The position numbers were made by a program, and so were the translations under genes. DNA of 5,403 bases from Candidatus Aenigmatarchaeota archaeon (lineage in GTDB: Archaea; Aenigmatarchaeota; Aenigmatarchaeia; QMZP01): the NCBI GenBank assembly GCA_030672315.1, contig DAOVGQ010000053.1, positions 1-5,403 of the forward strand, read 5' to 3'. Positions 1 through 4,895 of this stretch are shown piece after piece (positions within the stretch are counted from its first letter, which is position 1; each line of letters starts with the position of its first letter). The notes beneath the pieces were generated by a model. The model was not told where the DNA came from and did not search any database. It was given only the letters and a program-made list of their open reading frames with translations.

Positions 1-963
1 GAGCCCTATCATCACGGGCATATCTATCAGGACAGCTGAGCAGTCTATGTTCTGAATGGGCCTTATGACCGAGGCAGTGCCAACCACCAGGAGTATGTTG
101 AAGATGTTGCTCCCTATTATGTTGCCTATGGCTATTCCGAATTTCTTCTTCAGTGCAGCCACTATACTGGTGGCCAGCTCCGGCAGGGATGTTCCCACAG
201 CAACAATGGTCAGGCCTATGATTATCTCAGGGATGCCGAAAAGGCGGGCAATGGCCATGCTGCTGTTCACAAGAAGCCCTGCAGAGACTATCACCCCGGT
301 CAGCCCCCCCACTGTAAGGAGCAGGTGGCTTAGAAGCTTCCTTCTTTCCCTCTCGGAATGCCTCTCCCTCCTGTCCTGGGGATGCACTCTTTCCATCTGG
401 ATGTACATGAAGAGCGAGAAAAGGGCCAGCATTATGATTCCGTCGACCAGGCCTATGGTATACCCAGAGCCTGGGGAGTCAAAGAACATACCCGCGGAAA
501 GCATTAACAGAAGCAAGGACGCGCCTATAAGGAAGGGGTAGTCGAATCTGAACACCTCCCTGTTTACCTTGATGGGCATAAGCAGGGCTGCTAAGCCGAG
601 CACCAGGCAGATGTTGGATATGTTGCTTCCAACAACATTGCCTATGGATATCCCGGTGCTTCCCGCAAGGTTGGCTATTGCACTGACAACAAGCTCAGGG
701 AGTGATGTCCCGAAGGCAACCACGGTCATGCCTATTACGATTGAAGAGATCCCAAAGTACTTTGCAATGTTTGAGGAGCCGTCCACCAGGTAATCCGCGG
801 ACTTCAGGAGCAGGAGAAGGCTGGCATAGAAAATGAAGATATTGCAGAGCACATCATACCCGGACATGCCGGTCAGGATGGCGAACAGGAACCCGAGTGC
901 AATCGCAATCCAGACAAAAACTCCGGGCTTCCTGAGGTCTTCTAAAAGAATGAGTCCTGTCAT
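1..963 (-). CDS. Na+/Ca2+ exchanger family (CaCA) membrane antiporter, C-terminus cut by window edge
   Basis: The minus strand is open for 321 codons from the ATG at 961-963 to base 1, so the 3' end lies outside the window. The protein is very hydrophobic and carries the two inverted alpha repeats of the CaCA superfamily. Alpha-1 is at about residues 78-123, with GTSLPE (85-90) and GNVVGSNISN (108-117). Alpha-2 is at about 250-295, with GTSLPE (257-262) and GNIIGSNIFN (280-289). In characterised relatives such as NCX_Mj and YrbG, the Glu of each GTSLPE and nearby Ser/Asn residues bind Ca2+ and Na+. A charged, Arg/Glu-rich cytoplasmic loop (about 191-212) separates the halves, as usual. An extra hydrophobic segment at about residues 14-32 precedes the normal first helix; a start at Met33 would remove it. 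Probably only a last helix or so is missing. The likely role is Ca2+ (or other cation) exchange across the cell membrane; the exact ion is not deducible. A TATA-like box lies about 30 bases upstream. Confidence 0.93.
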   Translation of the reverse strand, partial: MTGLILLEDLRKPGVFVWIAIALGFLFAILTGMSGYDVLCNIFIFYASLLLLLKSADYLVDGSSNIAKYFGISSIVIGMTVVAFGTSLPELVVSAIANLAGSTGISIGNVVGSNISNICLVLGLAALLMPIKVNREVFRFDYPFLIGASLLLLMLSAGMFFDSPGSGYTIGLVDGIIMLALFSLFMYIQMERVHPQDRRERHSERERRKLLSHLLLTVGGLTGVIVSAGLLVNSSMAIARLFGIPEIIIGLTIVAVGTSLPELATSIVAALKKKFGIAIGNIIGSNIFNILLVVGTASVIRPIQNIDCSAVLIDMPVMIGL

Positions 964-992
964 CCCAACCAATTGATATTTGTCCTGCTGCT

Positions 993-1000
993 CTATAAAT
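993..1000 (-). promoter_or_regulatory. TATA-like box for the exchanger gene
   Basis: On the minus strand this reads ATTTATAG, close to the archaeal TATA consensus. It is centred about 33 bases before the exchanger ATG and directly follows the AlaX stop codon. At the usual 25-27 base spacing, transcription would start about 6-8 bases before the ATG, giving a very short leader. No good Shine-Dalgarno is visible, which agrees with that. Confidence 0.5.
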
Positions 1001-1002
1001 GC

Positions 1003-1710
1003 CTACTCCAGTGAGAAGTAAACCCTTCTGTTGCTCCGGCCCTTGTTCTCCATCCCCACTATCTTGAGCCTGCCTATCTCGGATGTGTTCCTGAGATGCG
1101 TGCCGGCACAGAACTGCCTGTCAAACCCCTCTATGTCAACAATCCTGAACTCACGAATACTCTCGGGCATCCCCGTGGCCAGCCTGACGAGGTCAGGGTC
1201 CCTCAGGGCCTCCTCCCTGCTCATGAAGAGGAAGTTTACGGGATGGGCCTCCCCTATTATCCTGTTGGCCTTCTCCTCAAATCCCCTGAAGAGCTCCCTG
1301 TCAAAATCCTCCAGGGAGAAATCAACCCGGGTCCTGTCCTCACCAATCTGGTTTCCTGTTATCATAGCCCCGGTCCCCCTGTATATCAGGCCGGACAGGA
1401 CATGGGACGCTGTGTGATACCTCATGAAGAGATACCTCCTTGGCCAATCAATCTCACATTCAACTTCATCCCCTTCTTTCAGGCCCTCCTGGTCCACCTC
1501 GTGGGATATCTCTCCAGAGAATTTTCCCACATACACAACCCTGAAGGCCTTCCCGTCTTTGGCCTTGATTGTTCCGGTGTCCCAGGGCTGGCCACCAGAG
1601 TTCGGGTAAAATCCAGTATCCTCTAGGACTATGAATTTTCCTTTGGCTGACTTCACCCTAGTCTTCCAGGTTTTGAGATAACAGTCCCTCAGGTAGAGCG
1701 GCTCCTTCAT
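1003..1710 (-). CDS. alaX: Alanyl-tRNA editing protein AlaX-M (trans-editing of mischarged tRNA-Ala)
   Basis: This is a free-standing homologue of the alanyl-tRNA synthetase editing domain. It hydrolyses Ser-tRNA(Ala), and in the AlaX-M class also Gly-tRNA(Ala), in the cytosol. Residues are numbered from a GTG at 1719; subtract 3 for the ATG start chosen here. The glycine-rich motif YPNSGGQPWDTG (38-49), which separates AlaX-M from the shorter AlaX-S, is present. The zinc site is complete: HTASH (His102, His106) and CAGTH (Cys204, His208), the latter followed by the family's NTSEIG. The length (235 aa) fits AlaX-M and excludes AlaX-L, which has an added C-terminal domain. I prefer the ATG at 1710 to the GTG at 1719 because AAGGTG (1722-1717) is a well-placed Shine-Dalgarno for the ATG, whereas the GTG lies inside it. 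The gene lies between the exchanger and the metallopeptidase on the same strand and may be partly co-transcribed with the latter. Confidence 0.95.
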   Translation of the reverse strand: MKEPLYLRDCYLKTWKTRVKSAKGKFIVLEDTGFYPNSGGQPWDTGTIKAKDGKAFRVVYVGKFSGEISHEVDQEGLKEGDEVECEIDWPRRYLFMRYHTASHVLSGLIYRGTGAMITGNQIGEDRTRVDFSLEDFDRELFRGFEEKANRIIGEAHPVNFLFMSREEALRDPDLVRLATGMPESIREFRIVDIEGFDRQFCAGTHLRNTSEIGRLKIVGMENKGRSNRRVYFSLE

Positions 1711-1716
1711 TCCCGA

Positions 1717-1722
1717 CACCTT
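1717..1722 (-). promoter_or_regulatory. Shine-Dalgarno of alaX (decides the start)
   Basis: Minus-strand AAGGTG ends six bases before the ATG at 1710 and matches part of the GGAGGTGATC complement of the archaeal 16S tail. It overlaps the alternative GTG at 1719, so it argues for the ATG. Confidence 0.6.
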
Positions 1723-1812
1723 AACTATTCACTCTGGTAAGCATGCTACATCCGTCCTTCACCCTTCGGGTACAAGCATCCCCCCGGGGCACAAGCGGCA
1801 ATCACGCTGCTG

Positions 1813-1820
1813 CTATAAAT
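1813..1820 (-). promoter_or_regulatory. TATA-like box for alaX
   Basis: Minus-strand ATTTATAG overlaps the stop codon of the metallopeptidase gene. It would start transcription near 1790, leaving a leader of roughly 80 bases before the alaX ATG. It is the same octamer as the exchanger's box, in a nearly identical context. Read-through from the upstream gene is an alternative source of alaX mRNA. Confidence 0.4.
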
Positions 1821-2214
1821 AGGAGCCGGAGTTTTTTAAGTATTCACGAAAGGCCCTCTCCACAGCCCTCCTGTTCACATGGTGTGCATGGTGCCTGAAT
1901 CCCCCTGCAAAGCTCCTGGGTATGTGCATGAGCTCATGAATAAGGATCCTGATTTTCTCCTCCTCTGTGAGCTGGTCAAAATTCTCGGCCAGGACCTCTA
2001 TTATGTAGTGGGCCTCTATCCCCAGGGCGGACTGGAATATCCTTGAGAGCGCGTGGCACCTGGCCAGGACCCTCCTTGATCTGGTCCCTGTGCTCCGGAC
2101 AACGGCCACCCTGGCCATGTCTATGTGTTTCATTCCAAGGACCTGGCTAATCCGCCTGGCCTGTCCCTCCAGCTCAGGGGCCCTTGTGTAGGAGACCCTG
2201 TGGTATGAAGTCAT
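1813..2214 (-). CDS. Small HExxH zinc metallopeptidase-like protein (COG4900 / putative phage-metallopeptidase-like family)
   Basis: This is a 133-residue soluble protein with no signal peptide or membrane segment. A classic zincin motif HELMH lies at residues 93-97, in the context IRILIHELMHIPRSFAGG, and a histidine cluster follows (His108, 109, 111, 112). One of these is probably the third metal ligand, His93 and His97 being the first two and Glu94 the catalytic base. The overall pattern (an R-S-x-G-S/T-x-S-R stretch at about 40-47, then IEV near 72-74, FDxLxxEEK at 79-87, HELxHIP) matches, from memory, a small archaeal family annotated as predicted metallopeptidase COG4900. Its substrate is unknown, and I do not assign one. 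It is the first gene of the minus-strand group and diverges from the phosphatase gene. There is no Shine-Dalgarno before the ATG, and the upstream TATA-like box sits about 26 bases away, so the transcript is probably leaderless. Confidence 0.82.
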   Translation of the reverse strand: MTSYHRVSYTRAPELEGQARRISQVLGMKHIDMARVAVVRSTGTRSRRVLARCHALSRIFQSALGIEAHYIIEVLAENFDQLTEEEKIRILIHELMHIPRSFAGGFRHHAHHVNRRAVERAFREYLKNSGSYL

Positions 2215-2263
2215 ATTAATAAATGGCAGTCGCTTCTATATTAACAAAGCAGGGGTTGGAAGA
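2215..2263. promoter_or_regulatory. Compact divergent promoter region between metallopeptidase and phosphatase genes
   Basis: All divergent transcription must start within these 49 bases. On the minus strand TTAATATA (2244-2237) is centred about 26 bases before the metallopeptidase ATG, the right place for a leaderless start. On the plus strand ATTAATAAAT (2215-2224) would start transcription near 2246, giving a leader of about 18 bases. The same TATATT at 2237-2242 could alternatively serve the plus strand. The two core promoters overlap, so their use may be mutually exclusive. Confidence 0.5.
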
Positions 2264-3064
2264 ATGAAGGATGATGTTCTTGACAAGACCAAGGAAACAG
2301 CCTTCAGGGCTGCCCGCGAGGCAGGTAAAATCCTCAGGGAGAACTTCTCTAGGCCTTATTGGGTCAGGCACAAATCAGGCAAGGAGACCCTTACAGAGAT
2401 AGACCTAAAGGCCGAGGGTGCCATATTATCCATAATCAGGGAGGCCTTCCCTGAGCATGGCATACTGTCCGAGGAGTCAGGCCAGAAGGAATCCCCGGGG
2501 GATTATCTCTGGGTCGTGGACCCCCTGGACGGCACCACGAATTATTCCATAAAAAACCCCTTCTTCTGCACGTCCATATCCCTGGCCTTCAGGAACGATG
2601 TGGTCATGGCCGTTACTTATGCGCCCATGACAGGGGAACTCTTCCATGCTGTCAAGGGCCGGGGCGCCTTCCTGAACGGGAAACCAGTCAGGGTCTCCCG
2701 GGAGGGCAAGCTGTCTAACCTCCTCCTCTCCTACTGCAACGGCAAGTCCCATGAGGACAAGGTCGAGATAGGCAGGATTTTCTCCAGGATAAAGCCCGTT
2801 GTCAAGGACTTTGACAGATACAAGGCCGGAGCCCTTGAGCTGGCATTTGTGGCAGCGGGCAGGCTTGGCTCATATATGGCCAACAGCCAGATGTCCTGGG
2901 ACTCGGCGGCAGGGGCCATCCTTGTCAGGGAGGCCGGAGGCAAGGTTACTGATTTTGAGGGCAGGCCCTGGGACATAAAGAGCCGGGACATCCTTGCGTC
3001 AAACGGCCTTATTCATGAACAGCTGCTGGATATAATCAAGGAGATAAGAAGGGAGTGTGGGTGA
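2264..3064 (+). CDS. suhB: Inositol monophosphatase family protein (IMPase / archaeal FBPase-type sugar phosphatase)
   Basis: This 266-residue protein is the full length expected for the Li+-sensitive, Mg2+-dependent phosphatase superfamily. The metal-binding motifs are all there: SEESG (69-73, metal ligand Glu70), WVVDPLDGTTNY (83-94, ligands Asp86 and Asp89) and WDSAAG (212-217, Asp213) followed by REAGG. Archaeal members often hydrolyse both inositol-1-phosphate and fructose-1,6-bisphosphate, so the substrate may belong to inositol-lipid or solute synthesis or to gluconeogenesis; the sequence alone does not decide. suhB is used in the loose family sense. It is cytosolic. The ATG at 2264 follows a purine-rich GGGGTTGGAAGA that is only a weak ribosome site. 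The stop lies four bases before the RFC-L start, so the two genes are very likely one operon. Confidence 0.93.
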   Translation: MKDDVLDKTKETAFRAAREAGKILRENFSRPYWVRHKSGKETLTEIDLKAEGAILSIIREAFPEHGILSEESGQKESPGDYLWVVDPLDGTTNYSIKNPFFCTSISLAFRNDVVMAVTYAPMTGELFHAVKGRGAFLNGKPVRVSREGKLSNLLLSYCNGKSHEDKVEIGRIFSRIKPVVKDFDRYKAGALELAFVAAGRLGSYMANSQMSWDSAAGAILVREAGGKVTDFEGRPWDIKSRDILASNGLIHEQLLDIIKEIRRECG

Positions 3065-3065
3065 T
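3060..3065 (+). promoter_or_regulatory. Shine-Dalgarno of rfcL (decides the start)
   Basis: GGTGAT, matching the GGTGATC part of the anti-16S complement, overlaps the phosphatase stop codon and sits just before the ATG at 3069. It supports that ATG over the GTG at 3057, which has only GGGAGT right against it. The overlap suggests translational coupling of the two genes. Confidence 0.55.
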
Positions 3066-3068
3066 TCC

Positions 3069-4262
3069 ATGGAGATATGGCTGGACAGGTACAGGCCCGG
3101 AAAGACCTCAGAGATAGTGGGACAGGGCAAGGCAGTGAGGGAGGCCCTGGCCTTTCTGGATTCCTGGAGGCCCGGTCAGGGGGCCTTCCTCCACGGCCCG
3201 CCAGGGGTGGGAAAGACCCTCCTTGTTGAGACCCTGGCCAGTGAGCGTGGCCTGAGCCTCCTGAGGCTCAACGCCTCTGACAGCAGGACAGCATCAGCGA
3301 TAGAGGCCATGCTGGGCAGCGCCTCGAAGTCAAGGGACCTGTTCGGCTCAGGCAGGCTGATACTGATAGACGAGGTTGACGGGATATCAGGCCAGGAGAG
3401 GGGGGCTGTCGGAGCCATAATCAAGGTAATCAGGGAATCCAGTTTCCCTGTGTTTGCCATAGCCAATGATCCCTGGAAGCCGAAACTTGCTCCCCTAAGG
3501 AATGCCTGCAAAGTTATAAAGTTCAGCAAGGTCATGACACCCTCCATAGAGAAGCGCCTCAGGGAGATATGCAGGGCCGAGGGAATCGAGGCCGAGGAGG
3601 CTGCGCTCAAGAGCCTGGCCCGCTTTGCCCAGGGAGACATTCGTTCTGCAATATCCGACCTTCAGATAGTGGCCCATGACAGAAAAGCCCTGAAGGTCAG
3701 GGACCTGGAAATCCTGGGTTACAGAGAGAGAGGGCTCAACATCTTCTCTGCCCTTCCGATTATATTCCATTCCAGAAAGGTTGCTGCCACCCGCAAGGCC
3801 ATATTCGAGCTCGACAGGGACCCTGACGAGGTCTTCCTGTGGATAGAGAGCAATGTTCATCAGGAGTTTGTTCCTGGGAAGCTGGCCGAGGCCTATGAGC
3901 TTCTATCAAGGGCTGACATCATGAGGTCCAGGGTCCGTAGGCAGCAGAACTGGAGGTTCAAGGCATTTATGACTGACCTGATGTCAGGGATATCCGTGGT
4001 CAAGGGAGAGACCCACAGGCCCCCGGGTTTCAGGCCATTCCAGCAGCCCACCAGGATTGCCATGCTCGGAAGGAGCAGGGCCAGGAGGGCCATGATAAAT
4101 TCCCTGACCTCAAGGATAGGCGGGTTCACCCATTCATCCAGGAGGGTGGTCAGGAGGGACTATCTCCCCTACCTGAGAATCATGCTCTCGGGCAAGGCCA
4201 GGAAAGAGCCCGAGCAGGGTCTTGAGCTGGAGAAAGAGGAGCTGGCCCTGATTAAGGGTTAG
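3069..4262 (+). CDS. rfcL: Replication factor C large subunit (clamp loader AAA+ ATPase)
   Basis: This subunit acts with RFC small subunits to load the PCNA sliding clamp on primed DNA. The start at ATG 3069 gives MEIWLDRYRP, which puts the conserved W-x-x-[RK]-Y-R-P box at the family's usual N-terminal position. Walker A GPPGVGKT is at 43-50, Walker B ILIDEVDG at 98-105 (Asp101, Glu102), sensor 1 Asn133 in ANDPW, and sensor 2 Arg192 in GDIRSAI. The SRC arginine-finger motif of small subunits is replaced by LRNACKVIKF (143-152), which marks this as the large subunit. After the AAA+ core comes a helical collar region (about 210-330) and a basic segment. At 397 residues it is shorter than many archaeal RFC-L proteins (commonly about 450-500). 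The C-terminus is acidic (LELEKEELALIKG), with no recognisable PCNA-interacting Q-x-x-[LIM]-x-x-F-F box. It is co-directional with and nearly abuts the phosphatase gene. Confidence 0.95.
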   Translation: MEIWLDRYRPGKTSEIVGQGKAVREALAFLDSWRPGQGAFLHGPPGVGKTLLVETLASERGLSLLRLNASDSRTASAIEAMLGSASKSRDLFGSGRLILIDEVDGISGQERGAVGAIIKVIRESSFPVFAIANDPWKPKLAPLRNACKVIKFSKVMTPSIEKRLREICRAEGIEAEEAALKSLARFAQGDIRSAISDLQIVAHDRKALKVRDLEILGYRERGLNIFSALPIIFHSRKVAATRKAIFELDRDPDEVFLWIESNVHQEFVPGKLAEAYELLSRADIMRSRVRRQQNWRFKAFMTDLMSGISVVKGETHRPPGFRPFQQPTRIAMLGRSRARRAMINSLTSRIGGFTHSSRRVVRRDYLPYLRIMLSGKARKEPEQGLELEKEELALIKG

Positions 4263-4280
4263 CTGCCTGGGTATGAGTAA

Positions 4281-4290
4281 GCTTTTTAAC
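4281..4290 (+). promoter_or_regulatory. TATA-like box and T-tract between rfcL and the cold-shock gene
   Basis: GCTTTTTAAC contains CTTTTTAA, a plausible archaeal TATA element. At normal spacing it would start transcription near 4312 and give the cold-shock mRNA a leader of about 45 bases. The five-T run lies about 20 bases after the rfcL stop, so it could also help terminate the upstream operon. Confidence 0.45.
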
Positions 4291-4342
4291 CACCAATCCA
4301 AGATTTTGGTATTGAATTCCTAATAAGGATTTCTGGTCAAAC

Positions 4343-4350
4343 AAGGAGGT
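4343..4350 (+). promoter_or_regulatory. Strong Shine-Dalgarno of the cold-shock gene
   Basis: AAGGAGGT lies six bases before the ATG at 4357. It is the strongest ribosome-binding site in the window and predicts high expression, unlike the weak or absent sites of several neighbours. Confidence 0.8.
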
Positions 4351-4356
4351 CTGTGC

Positions 4357-4590
4357 ATGACAGAGGGAACTGTAAAGTTTTTCAATGAACAGAAACAGTT
4401 CGGCTTTATCAAGGGAGATGACGGAAAAGACTACTATGTCCATGTCACTGGACTAAAGGAAGGAACAAACATTGCAGAGGGTGACAGGGTTTCCTTCAAT
4501 CCAGTTGAAGGGGACAGGGGACCCAAGGCCGAGCAGGTTGAAAAAGCATCTTCAGAATCTGAGAAAGAAGAACCAGCCGCTGATGAATAA
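4357..4590 (+). CDS. csp: Cold-shock domain protein (CspA-like) with acidic tail
   Basis: This 77-residue protein has a single cold-shock (OB-fold) domain at residues 2-61. It opens with GTVKFFN (4-10), then RNP1 KQFGFI (13-18), then an RNP2-like YYVHVTGL (26-33), and ends in a normal last strand (VSFNPVEGDRGPKAEQV). In bacteria and some archaea such proteins bind single-stranded RNA or DNA through the RNP aromatics and melt RNA structure. RNP2 differs from the usual VFVHFS: His29 is kept, but Val30 stands where Phe is normal, so one stacking aromatic is missing. A Ser/Glu-rich acidic tail (about 62-77, SSESEKEEPAADE) extends past the domain. The gene has its own TATA-like box, a very strong Shine-Dalgarno and an inverted repeat immediately after the stop, so it is probably a highly expressed single-gene transcript. 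Csp proteins are patchy in archaea. Confidence 0.95.
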   Translation: MTEGTVKFFNEQKQFGFIKGDDGKDYYVHVTGLKEGTNIAEGDRVSFNPVEGDRGPKAEQVEKASSESEKEEPAADE

Positions 4591-4630
4591 GGGCTCAGTT
4601 GAATACAACAGGAACATGCCACTTGAGCCC
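4591..4630 (+). terminator. Stem-loop directly after the csp stop codon (terminator or 3' UTR element)
   Basis: GGGCTCA (4591-4597) pairs perfectly with TGAGCCC (4624-4630). Inside it a second helix GTTG-AATA-CAAC (4598-4609) stacks directly on the first. There is no T-run right after it (CTGTTTAAAT follows), so it may protect the mRNA 3' end or be part of an RNA rather than an intrinsic terminator. The stem begins at the first base after the TAA. Confidence 0.5.
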
Positions 4631-4642
4631 CTGTTTAAATCT

Positions 4643-4672
4643 AAGCCCCAACCATCCTAGCCCAGGCTTTTT
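4643..4672 (+). terminator. Possible T-tract terminator after csp
   Basis: AAGCC (4643-4647) can pair with GGCTT (4665-4669), and the run TTTTT at 4668-4672 overlaps and follows the stem. Archaeal termination depends chiefly on T-tracts, so this is a reasonable end for the csp transcript. The loop is long (17 bases) and the stem short. Confidence 0.35.
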
Positions 4673-4819
4673 GAGTGGGCCCGCTGGGGTGTTCAGCGCT
4701 GCTGGATTAACCTTCCTTCCCAACCCACTTTATAGCAGAGGGTCAGGCATTATGCGTCTGCTCCAGCAGTGCAATCGAACCCAGATCACAGGATCCGCAA
4801 TCCCGCATTCTTTACAGGC

Positions 4820-4838
4820 TTCCCTTCCAAGAAGGGGA
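4820..4838. repeat. 8-bp hairpin with three-base loop
   Basis: TTCCCTTC (4820-4827) pairs with GAAGGGGA (4831-4838) around the loop CAA, with one T-G wobble. It is the tightest single hairpin in the gene-free stretch. Its function is unknown. Confidence 0.55.
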
Positions 4839-4852
4839 TGCAATCCATTAAA

Positions 4853-4866
4853 ATACGGGCCCGTAT
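4853..4866. repeat. Perfect 14-bp palindrome ATACGGGCCCGTAT
   Basis: The dyad is uninterrupted and centred between 4859 and 4860. It ends about 20 bases upstream of the TATA box of the membrane-protein gene, where archaeal activators or repressors may bind as dimers. It has no spacer, so it would make a poor RNA hairpin; a protein-binding site is more likely. Confidence 0.5.
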
Positions 4867-4885
4867 ACCCTTGAATTGCTGATTG

Positions 4886-4895
4886 CTTTTTATAT
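4886..4895 (+). promoter_or_regulatory. TATA box of the membrane-protein gene
   Basis: CTTTTTATAT is the best match to the archaeal TATA consensus in the window. Its centre is about 36 bases before the ATG at 4927, so the transcript should start near 4917 with a leader of about 10 bases. Confidence 0.6.

Noticed and set aside
56..793. Two plus-strand frames of 161 and 74 codons
   Set aside because: Both are antisense of the exchanger, which shows two intact alpha repeats.
1096..1626. 176-codon plus-strand frame
   Set aside because: It is the antisense of alaX, whose zinc-site motifs are complete on the minus strand.
3176..4129. Several minus-strand frames over rfcL
   Set aside because: All overlap the AAA+ motifs of rfcL in other frames and have no features of their own.
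4677..4720. Resemblance to the start of archaeal SRP RNA (GGGG-GTTC-GCG then TTAACC)
   Set aside because: The UGUAA turn is missing, and no helix 8 with a GNAR loop plus AGCAG side is found downstream.
4740..4800. Minus-strand GGGTTCGATTGC resembling a tRNA T-arm
   Set aside because: The five bases on each side of the would-be T-loop do not pair, and no acceptor or anticodon stem fits.
4732..4848. Minus-strand frame containing CKECG, suggestive of half a zinc ribbon
   Set aside because: Only one CxxC pair is clear, there is no start or ribosome site, and the rest is not protein-like.
4677..4862. GGGCCCG ... CGGGCCC as the acceptor stem of an intron-containing tRNA
   Set aside because: Base 8 is not T, and no TTCRA T-loop exists on the plus strand between the two arms.
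4855..4864. GGGCCC palindrome as a restriction or attachment site
   Set aside because: There is no repeat partner, integrase or tRNA nearby; a promoter-linked operator is the simpler reading.
4599..4874. 91-codon plus-strand frame in the gap after csp
   Set aside because: It begins with TTG inside a stem-loop, has no Shine-Dalgarno or promoter at the right distance, and its product has no domain pattern; it runs through several inverted repeats.
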